Part shown: positions 5,339 to 12,318 of the stretch, piece by piece | Layout: the number at the start of each line of letters is the position of its first letter | Position numbering within the stretch: the stretch's first letter is position 1 | NCBI GenBank assembly: GCA_964544055.1 | Contig: CAZJAA010000048.1 | Coordinates: 1 to 14,513 of the forward strand | Reading direction: 5' to 3' | DNA: 14,513 nt | From: SIG299 sp964544055 | GTDB lineage: Bacteria; Bacillota; Clostridia; Lachnospirales; Lachnospiraceae | Notes under the pieces: model-generated | Databases searched by the model: none | The model's input: only the letters and a program-made list of their open reading frames with translations | What the model was told of the DNA's origin: nothing | Program-made: the position numbers and the translations under genes

Positions 5339-8152
5339 CTACGCTAAAACAAGAGGTAAGTTACCTGTTGCTTTTGTAATATCATTTATGTTCTTGATAG
5401 TCGCATATCCTAACTCTTTACCGTCTAGCATTAATACCACTTTTGTAGGAGCCGCGTTACGAGATGAAATTCGATCCGCTAGCGTATCCATCCAGCCAGT
5501 ATTATTCTCAAGAGGTAGAACCGCTTCCTTACCAGCTTCACCGATATTAGCAAGAGTAGAAGATGTTGCAATACCACCTTTAGCCAGTTTAGGAACCTCA
5601 AGTAATGTCAGTTTCTTAATGCTAACGCCTGGAATTGCATTGATAACGCTAATAGCAAGGTTAATAGCTTTTAAGAAACCATTAATCTTATTAATTGCTT
5701 TCTCAAGAATATAGCCAATAGCAGTTTTGAAAGCTGCGGCAATCGCTCCACCAATCTTTCCAAAGAAGCCTGTAATGTTGTCCCATAAGTCAGAAACAGC
5801 TTTTCCAATATCTTTGAAGAAATTCTTGAACCATTTACCGATTTTCTCCCACCAACCATTGTTAATACCAAGAGAGGCAATACCAGCGATACCCATAGCA
5901 CCAAACATAATAGCACCAGGAATATTACCTGTTAAAATACAAACTACGCATCCAATGATACCAACAGCTGTCATACAGATACCGACTACATTCATAACTT
6001 TCTTAGTAAATGCGTCACAACTCTTACCAAAAGTGTCAGTAGTACTTAAAGCGATACCAGCGCCCATTAAAGCTAAACATGCAACCGCCATTGGAATATT
6101 ACCTAAAAGTAAGCCAATAACAGCACCAATAGCTCCAACACCAATTAAGGCGGGAACTAGTAAACCATTACATTGAGTTGTAAAGTTCGTTACGAAACCA
6201 TCAAAACCAGATGTTCCGTTTGCGGTAGATGTTGCATATACGCCCATTCCAGCTAGAGCAGCACAGGCAATAACACCAGCCCAGTTACCAACTAAACCGA
6301 AGATAACCGCACCAATCGCACCTACTCCCATTAAAGCAGGTCCAACTAAGTCTCTACACTTCTGACTAAAGTTACTTGTATCTTTATCTAATGTTCCCTT
6401 TTGCATCGCGTGTAAACTAAATCCAGCTAATGCACCGCATGCTATCGCACCTACCCAGTTTCCTGTTAAAGCGAAGATAACACATCCTACAGCGCCAGCC
6501 GCTACTAATGCAGGAGCTAGTAATCCGTTACAAGAGTTAGTGAATGCATCACAGTAACCCTGGAAGCCATCTTCACCACTATTCATAGCAATTAAACCGA
6601 AACCAGCTAATGTCGCTAAAGCAATAGCTGCAATCCAATTACCACTCATTGCGGCAAGTACGCATCCTACAGCACCTACGCCTACCATTGCAAGAGGAAC
6701 CAAAGCTCTAATTGTTTCTCCCCAAGCAGAAATTCTTTCACTCCACTTACCTAAGTCTAAACTTTCAGTAAGTCCAGACATACCGCTCATATCAAATCCA
6801 GCACCACCTGCGGCAGCACCTGATCCGATACCAGAATCACTAGAACCTCCGCTTTTAGAATTAGGATTTCCCACAATGTTCAATTCATCAAATCCCATTG
6901 TAGTTCTCTTCAGTTTTTCTACTGCGGAAGTAGCATCTTTAACTGAGTCTGTGTAGGAACCAATACCGCCTCCCGCACCACTTATGCTTTCTGAGCTACC
7001 TCTTGCTACAATATCGAAACCGAAAATCGCACGTGTGAACATATTAACTACTGCAATTGCTTTTGTAATCCAATTAACAACAGCAGTAATAACAGGCATA
7101 AAGCCCTCTGCCAAAGTGTTTTTTAATCCGTTCCAAGCTACGCCCATATTGCTTACTGAGCCTTGTAGTCTAGTTGATTTATTGATTAAAGTATCTGAAG
7201 CTCCACCACCTAATAAGTAATAGTTTTCAATTAAACGCTCCATTTCTGCATTGTTTAAGTGAAGTACGTTAATAAGGTTTGCGGCATCCTCTTCCCCAAA
7301 AATCTTGTAAGCTAAGGATGTTCTTTCTACTTGATTTTCAATGTTTTGTAAAGCTAACACTGTTTTCTTAAACAGGTCGCCTTGAGTTGAATTAGCAGCC
7401 TCTTCCGCGCTAATTCCTAATCTACCAAAAGCCTCGATAATATCTTCTGAACCTGCTCGAACTTCATTCTGTTCTGCGGCTAGTGTTTTAAGGAAATCTG
7501 ACAGCTTATCAACTTCAATTCCCACACTATTTAAGATATATCCCCACTCTCGATAAGTGTTTATATCTAAGCCTACCTTAGTGGCTTCAGACAATTCTTG
7601 TTTAAGTTGTCGCGATACCGTTATAGCATTTCTAATTGCGCCAATTAAAGCGACAATAGAAGTAATCAATAATGCAACTTGTGCTATTGTTGATGTAAGT
7701 GCGGCTTTAGCCATTGAACCTAGCGCTACAAAACCTTGCCCAGCTTGTTTTAGAGAGTTTTTAATTGAGACTCCCGCTTCTTTAAACTGGATCTTCATAG
7801 ATTTAGCATAGTCACCAATAGTTTCAGCACCTTCAAAGTTCTTAAAGTTAAAAGCTCCCGCCATATCACCAAAAGCATTCTTCAGTCCACCAGTCATTAA
7901 CTGAGTAGATTTCTTTACTTTATCAGTGTGAGTCTTAATCTTATCCAGGTTCTCAACAATCATATCTGCGAATTGCAGGTTTCTAACCTGGTCCATCGAT
8001 TTTTGAAGTTTCTCAAATCCTGCGGTAGCCTGCTTAGTACCTTTTTCAGTACTGCCGCCGACTTCACCTAAAGCTTTCTTAGTCTGGTTGGCTTTAGTTA
8101 TCGCCTCACTATTATCAACCGTTATCTTGACTTTTAATTCTTCAGTTGTCAT
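5339..8152 (-). CDS. Tail tape measure protein
   Basis: This is a 937-residue protein, the longest gene here. It sets tail length, fills the tube before ejection and helps DNA enter the cell. At about 0.15 nm per residue it would span roughly 140 nm (a general rule, not measured). The N-terminal third is helical (residues 1-100 coiled coil, a hydrophobic patch at 140-175). Residues 420-460 are a Gly/Ser-rich hinge. Residues 483-763 contain five hydrophobic repeats. The C-terminus has the tape-measure signature GGIATSSTLANIGEAGKEAV followed by LPLE (859-882). The start is fixed at 8152 by an in-frame stop immediately upstream. The Shine-Dalgarno (AAAGGAG) is 15 bases away, so the 11-base overlap with the chaperone frame suggests translational coupling. 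Confidence 0.93.
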   Translation of the reverse strand: MTTEELKVKITVDNSEAITKANQTKKALGEVGGSTEKGTKQATAGFEKLQKSMDQVRNLQFADMIVENLDKIKTHTDKVKKSTQLMTGGLKNAFGDMAGAFNFKNFEGAETIGDYAKSMKIQFKEAGVSIKNSLKQAGQGFVALGSMAKAALTSTIAQVALLITSIVALIGAIRNAITVSRQLKQELSEATKVGLDINTYREWGYILNSVGIEVDKLSDFLKTLAAEQNEVRAGSEDIIEAFGRLGISAEEAANSTQGDLFKKTVLALQNIENQVERTSLAYKIFGEEDAANLINVLHLNNAEMERLIENYYLLGGGASDTLINKSTRLQGSVSNMGVAWNGLKNTLAEGFMPVITAVVNWITKAIAVVNMFTRAIFGFDIVARGSSESISGAGGGIGSYTDSVKDATSAVEKLKRTTMGFDELNIVGNPNSKSGGSSDSGIGSGAAAGGAGFDMSGMSGLTESLDLGKWSERISAWGETIRALVPLAMVGVGAVGCVLAAMSGNWIAAIALATLAGFGLIAMNSGEDGFQGYCDAFTNSCNGLLAPALVAAGAVGCVIFALTGNWVGAIACGALAGFSLHAMQKGTLDKDTSNFSQKCRDLVGPALMGVGAIGAVIFGLVGNWAGVIACAALAGMGVYATSTANGTSGFDGFVTNFTTQCNGLLVPALIGVGAIGAVIGLLLGNIPMAVACLALMGAGIALSTTDTFGKSCDAFTKKVMNVVGICMTAVGIIGCVVCILTGNIPGAIMFGAMGIAGIASLGINNGWWEKIGKWFKNFFKDIGKAVSDLWDNITGFFGKIGGAIAAAFKTAIGYILEKAINKINGFLKAINLAISVINAIPGVSIKKLTLLEVPKLAKGGIATSSTLANIGEAGKEAVLPLENNTGWMDTLADRISSRNAAPTKVVLMLDGKELGYATIKNINDITKATGNLPLVLA
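5864..6706 (-). repeat. Five tandem ~60-residue hydrophobic repeats in the tape measure
   Basis: Residues 483-763 hold five units of about 42 hydrophobic residues each. Each unit has a VG(A/I)(V/I)G core and a GNW or GNI turn. The turns start at residues 504, 564, 622, 684 and 742, so the spacings are 60, 58, 62 and 58. Units are joined by polar linkers, most containing a cysteine (534, 541, 599, 661, 712). Each unit looks like a helical hairpin that could insert in a membrane. Confidence 0.85.
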
Positions 8153-8543
8153 TTATACTATTCTCAACTCCTTTATGTCTAGCATTATGCTGTTGAGCAA
8201 AAGCTAGAAATCTATTAATGGAATTTTCCATATTAGCCTCTTGTTGTTTAACCTGTTTTTCTTCTTCTGTTTCCTGGTCGAAGATCGCGCCATAGGCTTC
8301 TGTAATGATAGGCATACTAACGTCCTTATCTAGAAGTCTCGCAACAGAAACACCAATTAAATCGGCTAATTTATAATCGAATTGAGCTTGCATTCTTAAT
8401 CGCCAAACCGCACCTTCCATATATCGCTCTACCTCTGCTTTTGTCATGTCCCAAAAGTCAGATTCAGCTAAGCCCACATTAATTGCGGGCTGAAGTAGCT
8501 GCATCACAATATTAGTAAGGGAAAGGTCGATTGGCTCTGTTAG
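8142..8543 (-). CDS. Downstream frame of tail assembly chaperone (gpT-like, made by -1 frameshift)
   Basis: This frame is open from the slippery site (first shifted codon CTA at 8543-8541) to TGA at 8144-8142, adding 133 residues to the upstream chaperone for a 249-residue fusion. Possible starts inside it (GTG 8507, ATG 8504) have no ribosome binding site, so it is probably reached only by frameshifting. The shifted segment is helical and charged (around MTKAEVERYMEGAVWRLRMQ) and ends in a Gln/Glu-rich tail. In lambda the equivalent gpG-T fusion binds the tape measure through its T part and recruits tail-tube subunits. Here it ends 11 bases inside the tape-measure gene, the expected position. 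Sequence similarity to known T domains could not be tested. Confidence 0.85.
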   Translation of the reverse strand, partial: LTEPIDLSLTNIVMQLLQPAINVGLAESDFWDMTKAEVERYMEGAVWRLRMQAQFDYKLADLIGVSVARLLDKDVSMPIITEAYGAIFDQETEEEKQVKQQEANMENSINRFLAFAQQHNARHKGVENSINDN

Positions 8544-8890
8544 TTTTTTTCCTCAGCGCCCTCAGCACCAGAAGTATCTTTAGCAAGATATCCGCTTTCT
8601 TGAAATACCTCTACGAATACTGGAACCAAATCAAATAAAGTCTTTCCTTCTTCTGTGTATTTATCAAATAAATCACAAGTTTTATTGAAGTCATAACCAT
8701 GATGATATGGTTGTAAACAAGCCTGTAAAATCATTAACATATCAGTTAATTTAGGCATTGCGCCATTTTCCATTTCCATGAATACTGATAATGGGCTTTT
8801 CCCTAAGCTTTTTTCTAAAGAGATGCTCGCTCTTGTGTTTAATCTTAATTTGTAGGTTTCATTTCCCACTTGTAGTTCTGTATATAACAT
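8540..8890 (-). CDS. Tail assembly chaperone (gpG-like)
   Basis: This is a 116-residue protein with ATG at 8890 and GGAGGA six bases upstream. Predicted helical, with the family pattern LRLNTRASISLEKSLGKSPL, an ILQACLQPYHHGYDF segment near the middle and a VFVEVFQESGYL segment. This matches the small chaperone preceding the tape measure in Firmicute siphoviruses (DUF6096-like). It keeps the tape measure soluble and promotes tube polymerisation; it is not in the mature virion. Its last four codons carry the frameshift heptamer, so most ribosomes make this 116-residue form and a minority make the extended one. It lies 66 bases below a terminator, which should lower its expression relative to the tube protein. 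Confidence 0.82.
   Translation of the reverse strand: MLYTELQVGNETYKLRLNTRASISLEKSLGKSPLSVFMEMENGAMPKLTDMLMILQACLQPYHHGYDFNKTCDLFDKYTEEGKTLFDLVPVFVEVFQESGYLAKDTSGAEGAEEKN
8543..8549 (-). promoter_or_regulatory. -1 programmed ribosomal frameshift site, A AAA AAC
   Basis: The last codons of the upstream chaperone are GAA AAA AAC TAA. They contain the slippery heptamer A AAA AAC in the correct phase, directly before the stop. A GAGGG Shine-Dalgarno-like run (8563-8559) sits 9 bases upstream, the distance at which such runs stimulate -1 slippage in dnaX. A stem-loop, AGCCCGC with GTGGGCT (8491-8471), lies about 50 bases downstream and may or may not help. Confidence 0.88.
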
Positions 8891-8916
8891 AATCTGTCCT
8901 CCATAAAAATTTATTT

Positions 8917-8951
8917 AAAAAAATAATGGGAAGGAGAATCATCTCCTCCCC
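8917..8951 (-). terminator. Strong intrinsic terminator after the major tail protein
   Basis: On the minus strand GGGGAGGAGA (8951-8942) pairs with TCTCCTTCCC (8937-8928): ten pairs including one G-U, a TGAT loop, then ATTATTTTTTT. It starts 10 bases past the tube-protein stop codon. It would end most transcripts there and let only a fraction into the chaperone and tape-measure genes. No promoter is evident between it and the next gene. Confidence 0.9.
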
Positions 8952-8961
8952 TAGTGTTTAA

Positions 8962-9357
8962 TTACGCAAAAGCAATTTCGCTTTCAACAGTAACAGTTAA
9001 AGTATATGTAATTGCTGCATTAGCTGAAGCACCATCAAATTTAACACTTGGTGTACCTTTGAATGTTGCTGCTACTGCGTCTGGAAGAGTTACTTTCCAA
9101 TCGCAAGAACCTGTTAATCCGTTAAGAGTAGTGAATTGTTCTTTAACATATAAGAATTTGAATGCTAAGTCTTGTCCACTGTCACCTAATCCAGAAATAT
9201 ATTCTTTAACATTAGAGTCTAAAGTTGTAACTTCGATTTTTTCTGGTGCGCCATTTCCGATTTCAGGAATCTCTTGTAAGTCCTTTAATTCAACAAATTC
9301 GCTACCATCTGCTGTTTTATAAGATAATTTAATACCTTTAGTTAAAATTCCAGCCAT
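8962..9357 (-). CDS. Major tail (tube) protein
   Basis: This is a 131-residue, beta-rich protein starting at ATG 9357 after GGAGGT. It opens MAGILTKGIKLSYKTADGSE and has the L(K)DLQEIPEIGNGAPEKIEVTTLDS pattern (residues 25-50) characteristic of siphovirus tube subunits, followed by an aromatic YVKEQF strand and a C-terminal TYTLTVTVESEIAFA strand. Rings of it stack around the tape measure to form the tail. It is flanked by a putative tail terminator and the assembly chaperones, the standard order. Codons are strongly biased and it lacks the CCGCA motif common in neighbours, as expected of a highly expressed gene. A terminator follows directly. Confidence 0.9.
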   Translation of the reverse strand: MAGILTKGIKLSYKTADGSEFVELKDLQEIPEIGNGAPEKIEVTTLDSNVKEYISGLGDSGQDLAFKFLYVKEQFTTLNGLTGSCDWKVTLPDAVAATFKGTPSVKFDGASANAAITYTLTVTVESEIAFA

Positions 9358-9373
9358 TTATCATTTACCTCCG

Positions 9374-9721
9374 TTAATTTAGTTGTTCTACAGCTTTTGC
9401 GCTGTAGGTCATTATTTTTTGAATCATTGTAGAGTTCATATCATAAAGCTCATTAGTAGCTGTTCTTTTAAAGCCAAGAGGTCTTAGAGCTTTATCAATT
9501 TCCAATACATATTTTTGAATTGTTGCTATATCATTTGCCCACACCTTAACCGTATATGAAATGCGGGAATACCCGATTGTGTCTCCCTCTTCCTCAGCAT
9601 AGTTGTTCGTTTCTTGCCAGCTTATACATGGAGTAGCCATCCCTCTTTGCAATACAAGTTCATAATGTGTAGGTAAAATCGTTTTAAGGGTAGCAACTAA
9701 CTCTTTTCCGTAATCAACCAT
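9374..9721 (-). CDS. Putative tail terminator / tail completion protein
   Basis: This is a 115-residue protein whose ATG at 9721 shares the TAATG overlap with the previous gene's stop, indicating coupled translation. Alpha/beta pattern: an N-terminal helix (KELVATLKTIL), strands in SYTVKVWANDIATIQKYVLE, then a helix and GFKRTA-like strand. No motif firmly identifies a family. In the standard siphovirus order the gene between the HK97 gp10-like protein and the tube protein is the tail terminator, which caps the finished tail and joins it to the head. The call rests on that order and the size. Another head-tail joining component is possible. Confidence 0.6.
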   Translation of the reverse strand: MVDYGKELVATLKTILPTHYELVLQRGMATPCISWQETNNYAEEEGDTIGYSRISYTVKVWANDIATIQKYVLEIDKALRPLGFKRTATNELYDMNSTMIQKIMTYSAKAVEQLN

Positions 9722-10122
9722 TATATTAGTGCCTCCCCAATTATTTGTACTATTCGCTCGCGGTTTTCATCAAGAGCAGGTCTCATAAAAGGTTGCGGAC
9801 GCATACCACTCGTAGAGTGCCATTCGCCTTTATCATCCTGGTAGTTCCAGGGAACATCCTTCCTACCGCCGCTCTCCGCAAAAAGCCCTGTTCCATACTC
9901 AACATAAGGCGCATATTCAAGAGGTGTAAATACAACTCCTTCTTTATTTGCAACCTCGCTCGTAATAGAACGTCTCAATGCTCCAGTATCCTTTGGAGCC
10001 TTTTCTTTTGCGGAACGCTCGACTAAAGCGCACGCTTTCCCGATTGCCGCGTTAATTGCCTGTTCATCTGCCAAACTATCCAGAATTAAATTTAAGTTTA
10101 AAAATTCTGTATTTATTTTCAT
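9721..10122 (-). CDS. HK97 gp10-like head-tail joining protein
   Basis: This is a 133-residue protein starting at ATG 10122, overlapping the preceding stop in ATGA. The HK97 gp10 family signature is clear: CALVERSAKEKAPKDTGALR (residues 31-50), then YAPYVEYGTG (69-78), RKDVPWNYQDDKGEWHSTSG (86-105) and MRPQPFMRPAL (106-116). Family members sit at the head-tail junction or help tail completion; the exact role varies between phages. Both its borders are overlapping start/stop codons, so it is translated as a unit with its neighbours. Confidence 0.9.
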   Translation of the reverse strand: MKINTEFLNLNLILDSLADEQAINAAIGKACALVERSAKEKAPKDTGALRRSITSEVANKEGVVFTPLEYAPYVEYGTGLFAESGGRKDVPWNYQDDKGEWHSTSGMRPQPFMRPALDENRERIVQIIGEALI

Positions 10123-10421
10123 GCGTTATTCATCCTAGCAAGGAAGACTTGTTTAAATCTTCCTTTAGGATTAGTATATAGGACTTTTAGTAGTTCACCT
10201 TCATCACTATAATTAATAACAAAAGTGTCGTTCACATCTGCATGTGTAAGTCCTATATACTGGGCAGATTTATACAGAACATTGTCCTGGATAGACTGAT
10301 TTAAAAGATTAATGGCAATTTTGATTTGTCCTGTTGGACTTTCGGACAGTTTTGGTTGTCCGTATTCATCTTGTTCACCAAGAGTAAAGTAGTCGTAGGC
10401 TCTCATATCTGCATTAATCAT
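10119..10421 (-). CDS. Head closure / adaptor protein
   Basis: This is a 100-residue protein with ATG at 10421 and GGAGGT seven bases upstream. Predicted small beta-barrel: DYFTLGEQDEYGQPKLSESP, then IKIAINLLNQSIQ, an IGLTHADVNDTFVINYSDEG region and a C-terminal GRFKQVFLARM strand. Length, beta content and position between connector and gp10-like gene match SPP1 gp16/HK97 gp7-type head closure proteins, which seal the packaged capsid and receive the tail. The family match is by pattern, not by a decisive motif. Confidence 0.68.
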   Translation of the reverse strand: MINADMRAYDYFTLGEQDEYGQPKLSESPTGQIKIAINLLNQSIQDNVLYKSAQYIGLTHADVNDTFVINYSDEGELLKVLYTNPKGRFKQVFLARMNNA

Positions 10422-10433
10422 TGCGGAAACCTC

Positions 10434-10727
10434 CTACAACATCTTTATTTTTCTTTTGCGGTTTAATAGTTTAACTATCTCATCTGGATAACCATCGATA
10501 TAGCTTTCATTAACTCCGCTAAAGCTCTGGCTTGCTAAACCTTCAGTTCCCATACGATTAAGTTTGATAACTGCAATTTGTTCAGCAACTAGCTCTAAAG
10601 CATAGTCTAATTCTCGTTTGCAGTACTCCTCTACTTCAACAAGAGATAGCTTCAAAGCTAAACTGATTTGAGCGTCTGTATAATTAGATGCTCTATCACC
10701 TAATAAAATCTTAACTTCTTCTAACAT
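10434..10727 (-). CDS. Head-tail connector protein (gp6/gp15-like)
   Basis: This is a 97-residue, wholly helical protein with ATG at 10727 and GGAGGT four bases upstream. It has the pattern of the phage head-tail connector family (HK97 gp6, SPP1 gp15): VKILLGDRASNYTDAQISLA at residues 5-24, EEYCKREL, EGLASQSFSGVNESYIDGYP and a C-terminal LLNRKRKIKML. It forms a ring under the portal and holds packaged DNA. It is the first gene after the capsid gene, separated by a GC-rich stem-loop. Confidence 0.87.
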   Translation of the reverse strand: MLEEVKILLGDRASNYTDAQISLALKLSLVEVEEYCKRELDYALELVAEQIAVIKLNRMGTEGLASQSFSGVNESYIDGYPDEIVKLLNRKRKIKML

Positions 10728-10747
10728 AACTACCTCCTATTTTGTTG

Positions 10748-10788
10748 GCGGCGGTCGTCGCCTTAAGATCGGTTACCAGGACCGCCGC
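10748..10788 (-). other. GC-rich stem-loop downstream of the capsid gene
   Basis: Nine perfect base pairs, GCGGCGGTC (10788-10780) with GACCGCCGC (10756-10748), enclose a 23-base loop. No U tract follows on the minus strand (CAACAAAATAGGAGG), so it is not a normal terminator. It stands out in an AT-rich genome. Being 17 bases past the capsid stop, it could protect the capsid mRNA from 3' exonucleases or slow entry into the next gene. Confidence 0.7.
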
Positions 10789-10805
10789 ATTTATATGATT
10801 AGAGA

Positions 10806-11585
10806 TTAAGGAGTAACTGTAATTTTTACTGCTTTTGTTTCGTCTGTTAAAGCAACTACTGCAGCTTTACGAACGAAATATGTGTTATTTCTGTGGTCTG
10901 CATCTCTTTCGTATTCTGTTTCTGTATCTTTCTTGATGAATACAGTTACAGCTTCTTTAGTTGCTAAGTAACCTTTACCTTCAGCTACTGCTTTTGTAAC
11001 GATTACTGGAACACCACATACAGAACCAATGTAACCTGTTCTTGCGTATCCTTCGCTATAAGATAAGTCATCTTTTAACGCTTTTCTGAAAGCAGCTTTA
11101 TCTGCTGGAGAGATAAGTAAGAATAATCCAGCTTCATCTTCTAAGTTCATTTCTGCGATAGCGTCTGCTACTGCATCGAAGCTCCATGCTGCTGGAGTAG
11201 TTTCTAAAGTAGCTTTTTCAAATTCAGCAATTGCAAGTGCTGTGAATTTGTTAATCATTCTATCTCCAGAGTGTTGTAAACCTGTGTCTACAATCATTGG
11301 GTCTTGCATTTCTTGTTCATCATAGAACGCGAATTTACCTTGGAACATTTCTACATCATATTCTACTGGTGTGAAGCTTACTTCGATACCTGTTGAGTTA
11401 CCAGCTCCCATAGCAAGTTTTTCAACATCACCAGTTGATGTGTATCTGTTAACTACTTTCTTCATACCTGCATTTTGTGTTAATGAAGTATCAATAGTTA
11501 AGTAGTTATTAAGGTTAACTTGTGTAGTTAAAATGTCATTAATTTTGTTACTTAAAACAATGTTTTCATAGCATTTGTGTGCCAT
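10806..11585 (-). CDS. Major capsid protein
   Basis: This is a 259-residue protein with ATG at 11585 and GGAGGT eight bases upstream. It is a short HK97-fold candidate without an obvious N-terminal delta domain, consistent with a separate scaffold. Visible features: VVNRYTSTGDVEKLAMGAGN (residues 44-63), an FTPVEYDVEMFQGKFAFYDE strand pair (E-loop-like region), then DRMINKFTALAIAEF helix, FLLISPADKAAFRKAL, and VCGVPVIVTKAV typical of HK97 A-domain endings. It assembles with scaffold and portal into the procapsid. It follows the scaffold by 15 bases. Codons are strongly biased (GCT, GTT, GAT-like choices) and it lacks the CCGCA motif, as expected of the most expressed gene. Confidence 0.88.
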   Translation of the reverse strand: MAHKCYENIVLSNKINDILTTQVNLNNYLTIDTSLTQNAGMKKVVNRYTSTGDVEKLAMGAGNSTGIEVSFTPVEYDVEMFQGKFAFYDEQEMQDPMIVDTGLQHSGDRMINKFTALAIAEFEKATLETTPAAWSFDAVADAIAEMNLEDEAGLFLLISPADKAAFRKALKDDLSYSEGYARTGYIGSVCGVPVIVTKAVAEGKGYLATKEAVTVFIKKDTETEYERDADHRNNTYFVRKAAVVALTDETKAVKITVTP

Positions 11586-11600
11586 AGTGATTTACCTCCG

Positions 11601-12176
11601 TTAGTTATATAAATTTGCATACAACTCTGGATGTGTTTGTTTGAGTTGTTGCAGTTCAGCCAAACTCATATTCTTAGCTGAATCTTTAGTTACTGTTGCG
11701 GAAATACCGCTACCATTGCCTTTTGGAGATGTACCTGCTGCGGCAAGTCTTTTTTCTACTTCCGATTTAACTGCCGCCTTAAAGAGTTTATCAACCCCAT
11801 CGATGACCGATTGATTCTCTTCTACGTCCTCTCCAATCTTTAGGAAGTCTGCGAACTCTGCTGACAAACCTCGACTAGACAATACGCTTTTCACTTCACT
11901 TCTATTTTTCTCAATCTGATACTGAGCCAATTGTTCTCTTAATTCTGCGATTGTGTTGAGTTGTTCTTGTTTTTCGCGTTCTGCTCCATCTAAAGACGCA
12001 AGGTTAATTTTTTTCTCGTATTCCTTCTTTTGCTTAGCTAAAGCCTGGTTAGTTCTTCTATCAGACTCGGCTTGAATCATTTTCGCTATAGCTTCTTTTT
12101 GAGCCTCAGAAAAAGTAACTTCTTCTGTAGCTGTATCATTTAAATTTTGTTCACTAGTGTTTAAATTTTCACTCAT
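11601..12176 (-). CDS. Capsid scaffold protein, DUF4355-like
   Basis: This is a 191-residue protein. The ATG at 12176 is chosen over an upstream in-frame TTG (12203) because GGAGG lies 7 bases before it. It is acidic at the N-terminus, then a long coiled coil (about residues 25-95: MIQAESDRRTNQALAKQKKE and onward), then an 'SSRGLSAEFADFLKI' segment, a helix, a Gly/Ser linker and a C-terminal helix. This order matches the DUF4355 scaffolding family of Firmicute phages. It guides capsid subunits into a procapsid and then leaves. It is the first gene after the regulated gap and is transcribed with the capsid gene, as expected since the two proteins must be in ratio. No protease domain is visible. 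Confidence 0.85.
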   Translation of the reverse strand: MSENLNTSEQNLNDTATEEVTFSEAQKEAIAKMIQAESDRRTNQALAKQKKEYEKKINLASLDGAEREKQEQLNTIAELREQLAQYQIEKNRSEVKSVLSSRGLSAEFADFLKIGEDVEENQSVIDGVDKLFKAAVKSEVEKRLAAAGTSPKGNGSGISATVTKDSAKNMSLAELQQLKQTHPELYANLYN

Positions 12177-12195
12177 TCTAAAACCTCCATAGATT

Positions 12196-12213
12196 TTCAA
12201 CAATAATGTTGAA
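12196..12213 (-). repeat. Hairpin in the scaffold gene leader
   Basis: The inverted repeat TTCAACA (12213-12207) with TGTTGAA (12202-12196) gives seven perfect pairs and a four-base loop, just upstream of the scaffold gene's GGAGG. In the transcript it would form a stem close to the ribosome binding site, possibly stabilising the 5' end. A further short stem, TGTCG/CGACA (12246-12267), lies upstream. Confidence 0.55.
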
Positions 12214-12272
12214 CCCCTGTAAATATAATTGATTATTCTATTTAATGTCGGAATCCCCGAAGCGACAAGAAT

Positions 12273-12290
12273 TATTATCCTACGATAATA
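12273..12290. promoter_or_regulatory. Inverted repeat at the transcription start, operator candidate
   Basis: TATTATC and GATAATA arms surround CTAC, seven perfect pairs. The repeat abuts the -10 box (12290-12295) and spans the expected start near 12283. Because half of it would not be transcribed, it is more likely a DNA-binding site than an RNA hairpin. Confidence 0.5.
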
Positions 12291-12318
12291 TTATAACAAA
12301 AATTTCCAGAGTGGTAAA
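12290..12318 (-). promoter_or_regulatory. Internal late promoter before scaffold and capsid
   Basis: Leftward the sequence is TTTACC (12318-12313, 4/6), a 17-base spacer, then TGTTATAAT (extended perfect -10, 12298-12290). It shares 18 identical bases with the left-edge promoter. It lies in a 220-base gene-free stretch upstream of scaffold and major capsid genes, whose products are needed in excess over portal and minor head protein. Inverted repeats overlap both its -35 side and its start point. Confidence 0.75.

Noticed and set aside
5727..6176. Plus-strand 149-codon frame opposite the tape measure
   Set aside because: It is the mirror of the repeated hydrophobic codons of the tape measure and has no start signals.
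8142..8507. Downstream chaperone frame as an independent gene starting GTG 8507 or ATG 8504
   Set aside because: No ribosome binding site precedes either codon, while the frame is continuous with a canonical slippery site upstream.
8142..10121. Possible reassignment of TGA to tryptophan, since only two genes end in TGA and both overlap the next gene
   Set aside because: All tryptophans in the long intact genes are TGG and none has an in-frame TGA, so the standard code fits; TAG and TAA are also ordinary stops here.
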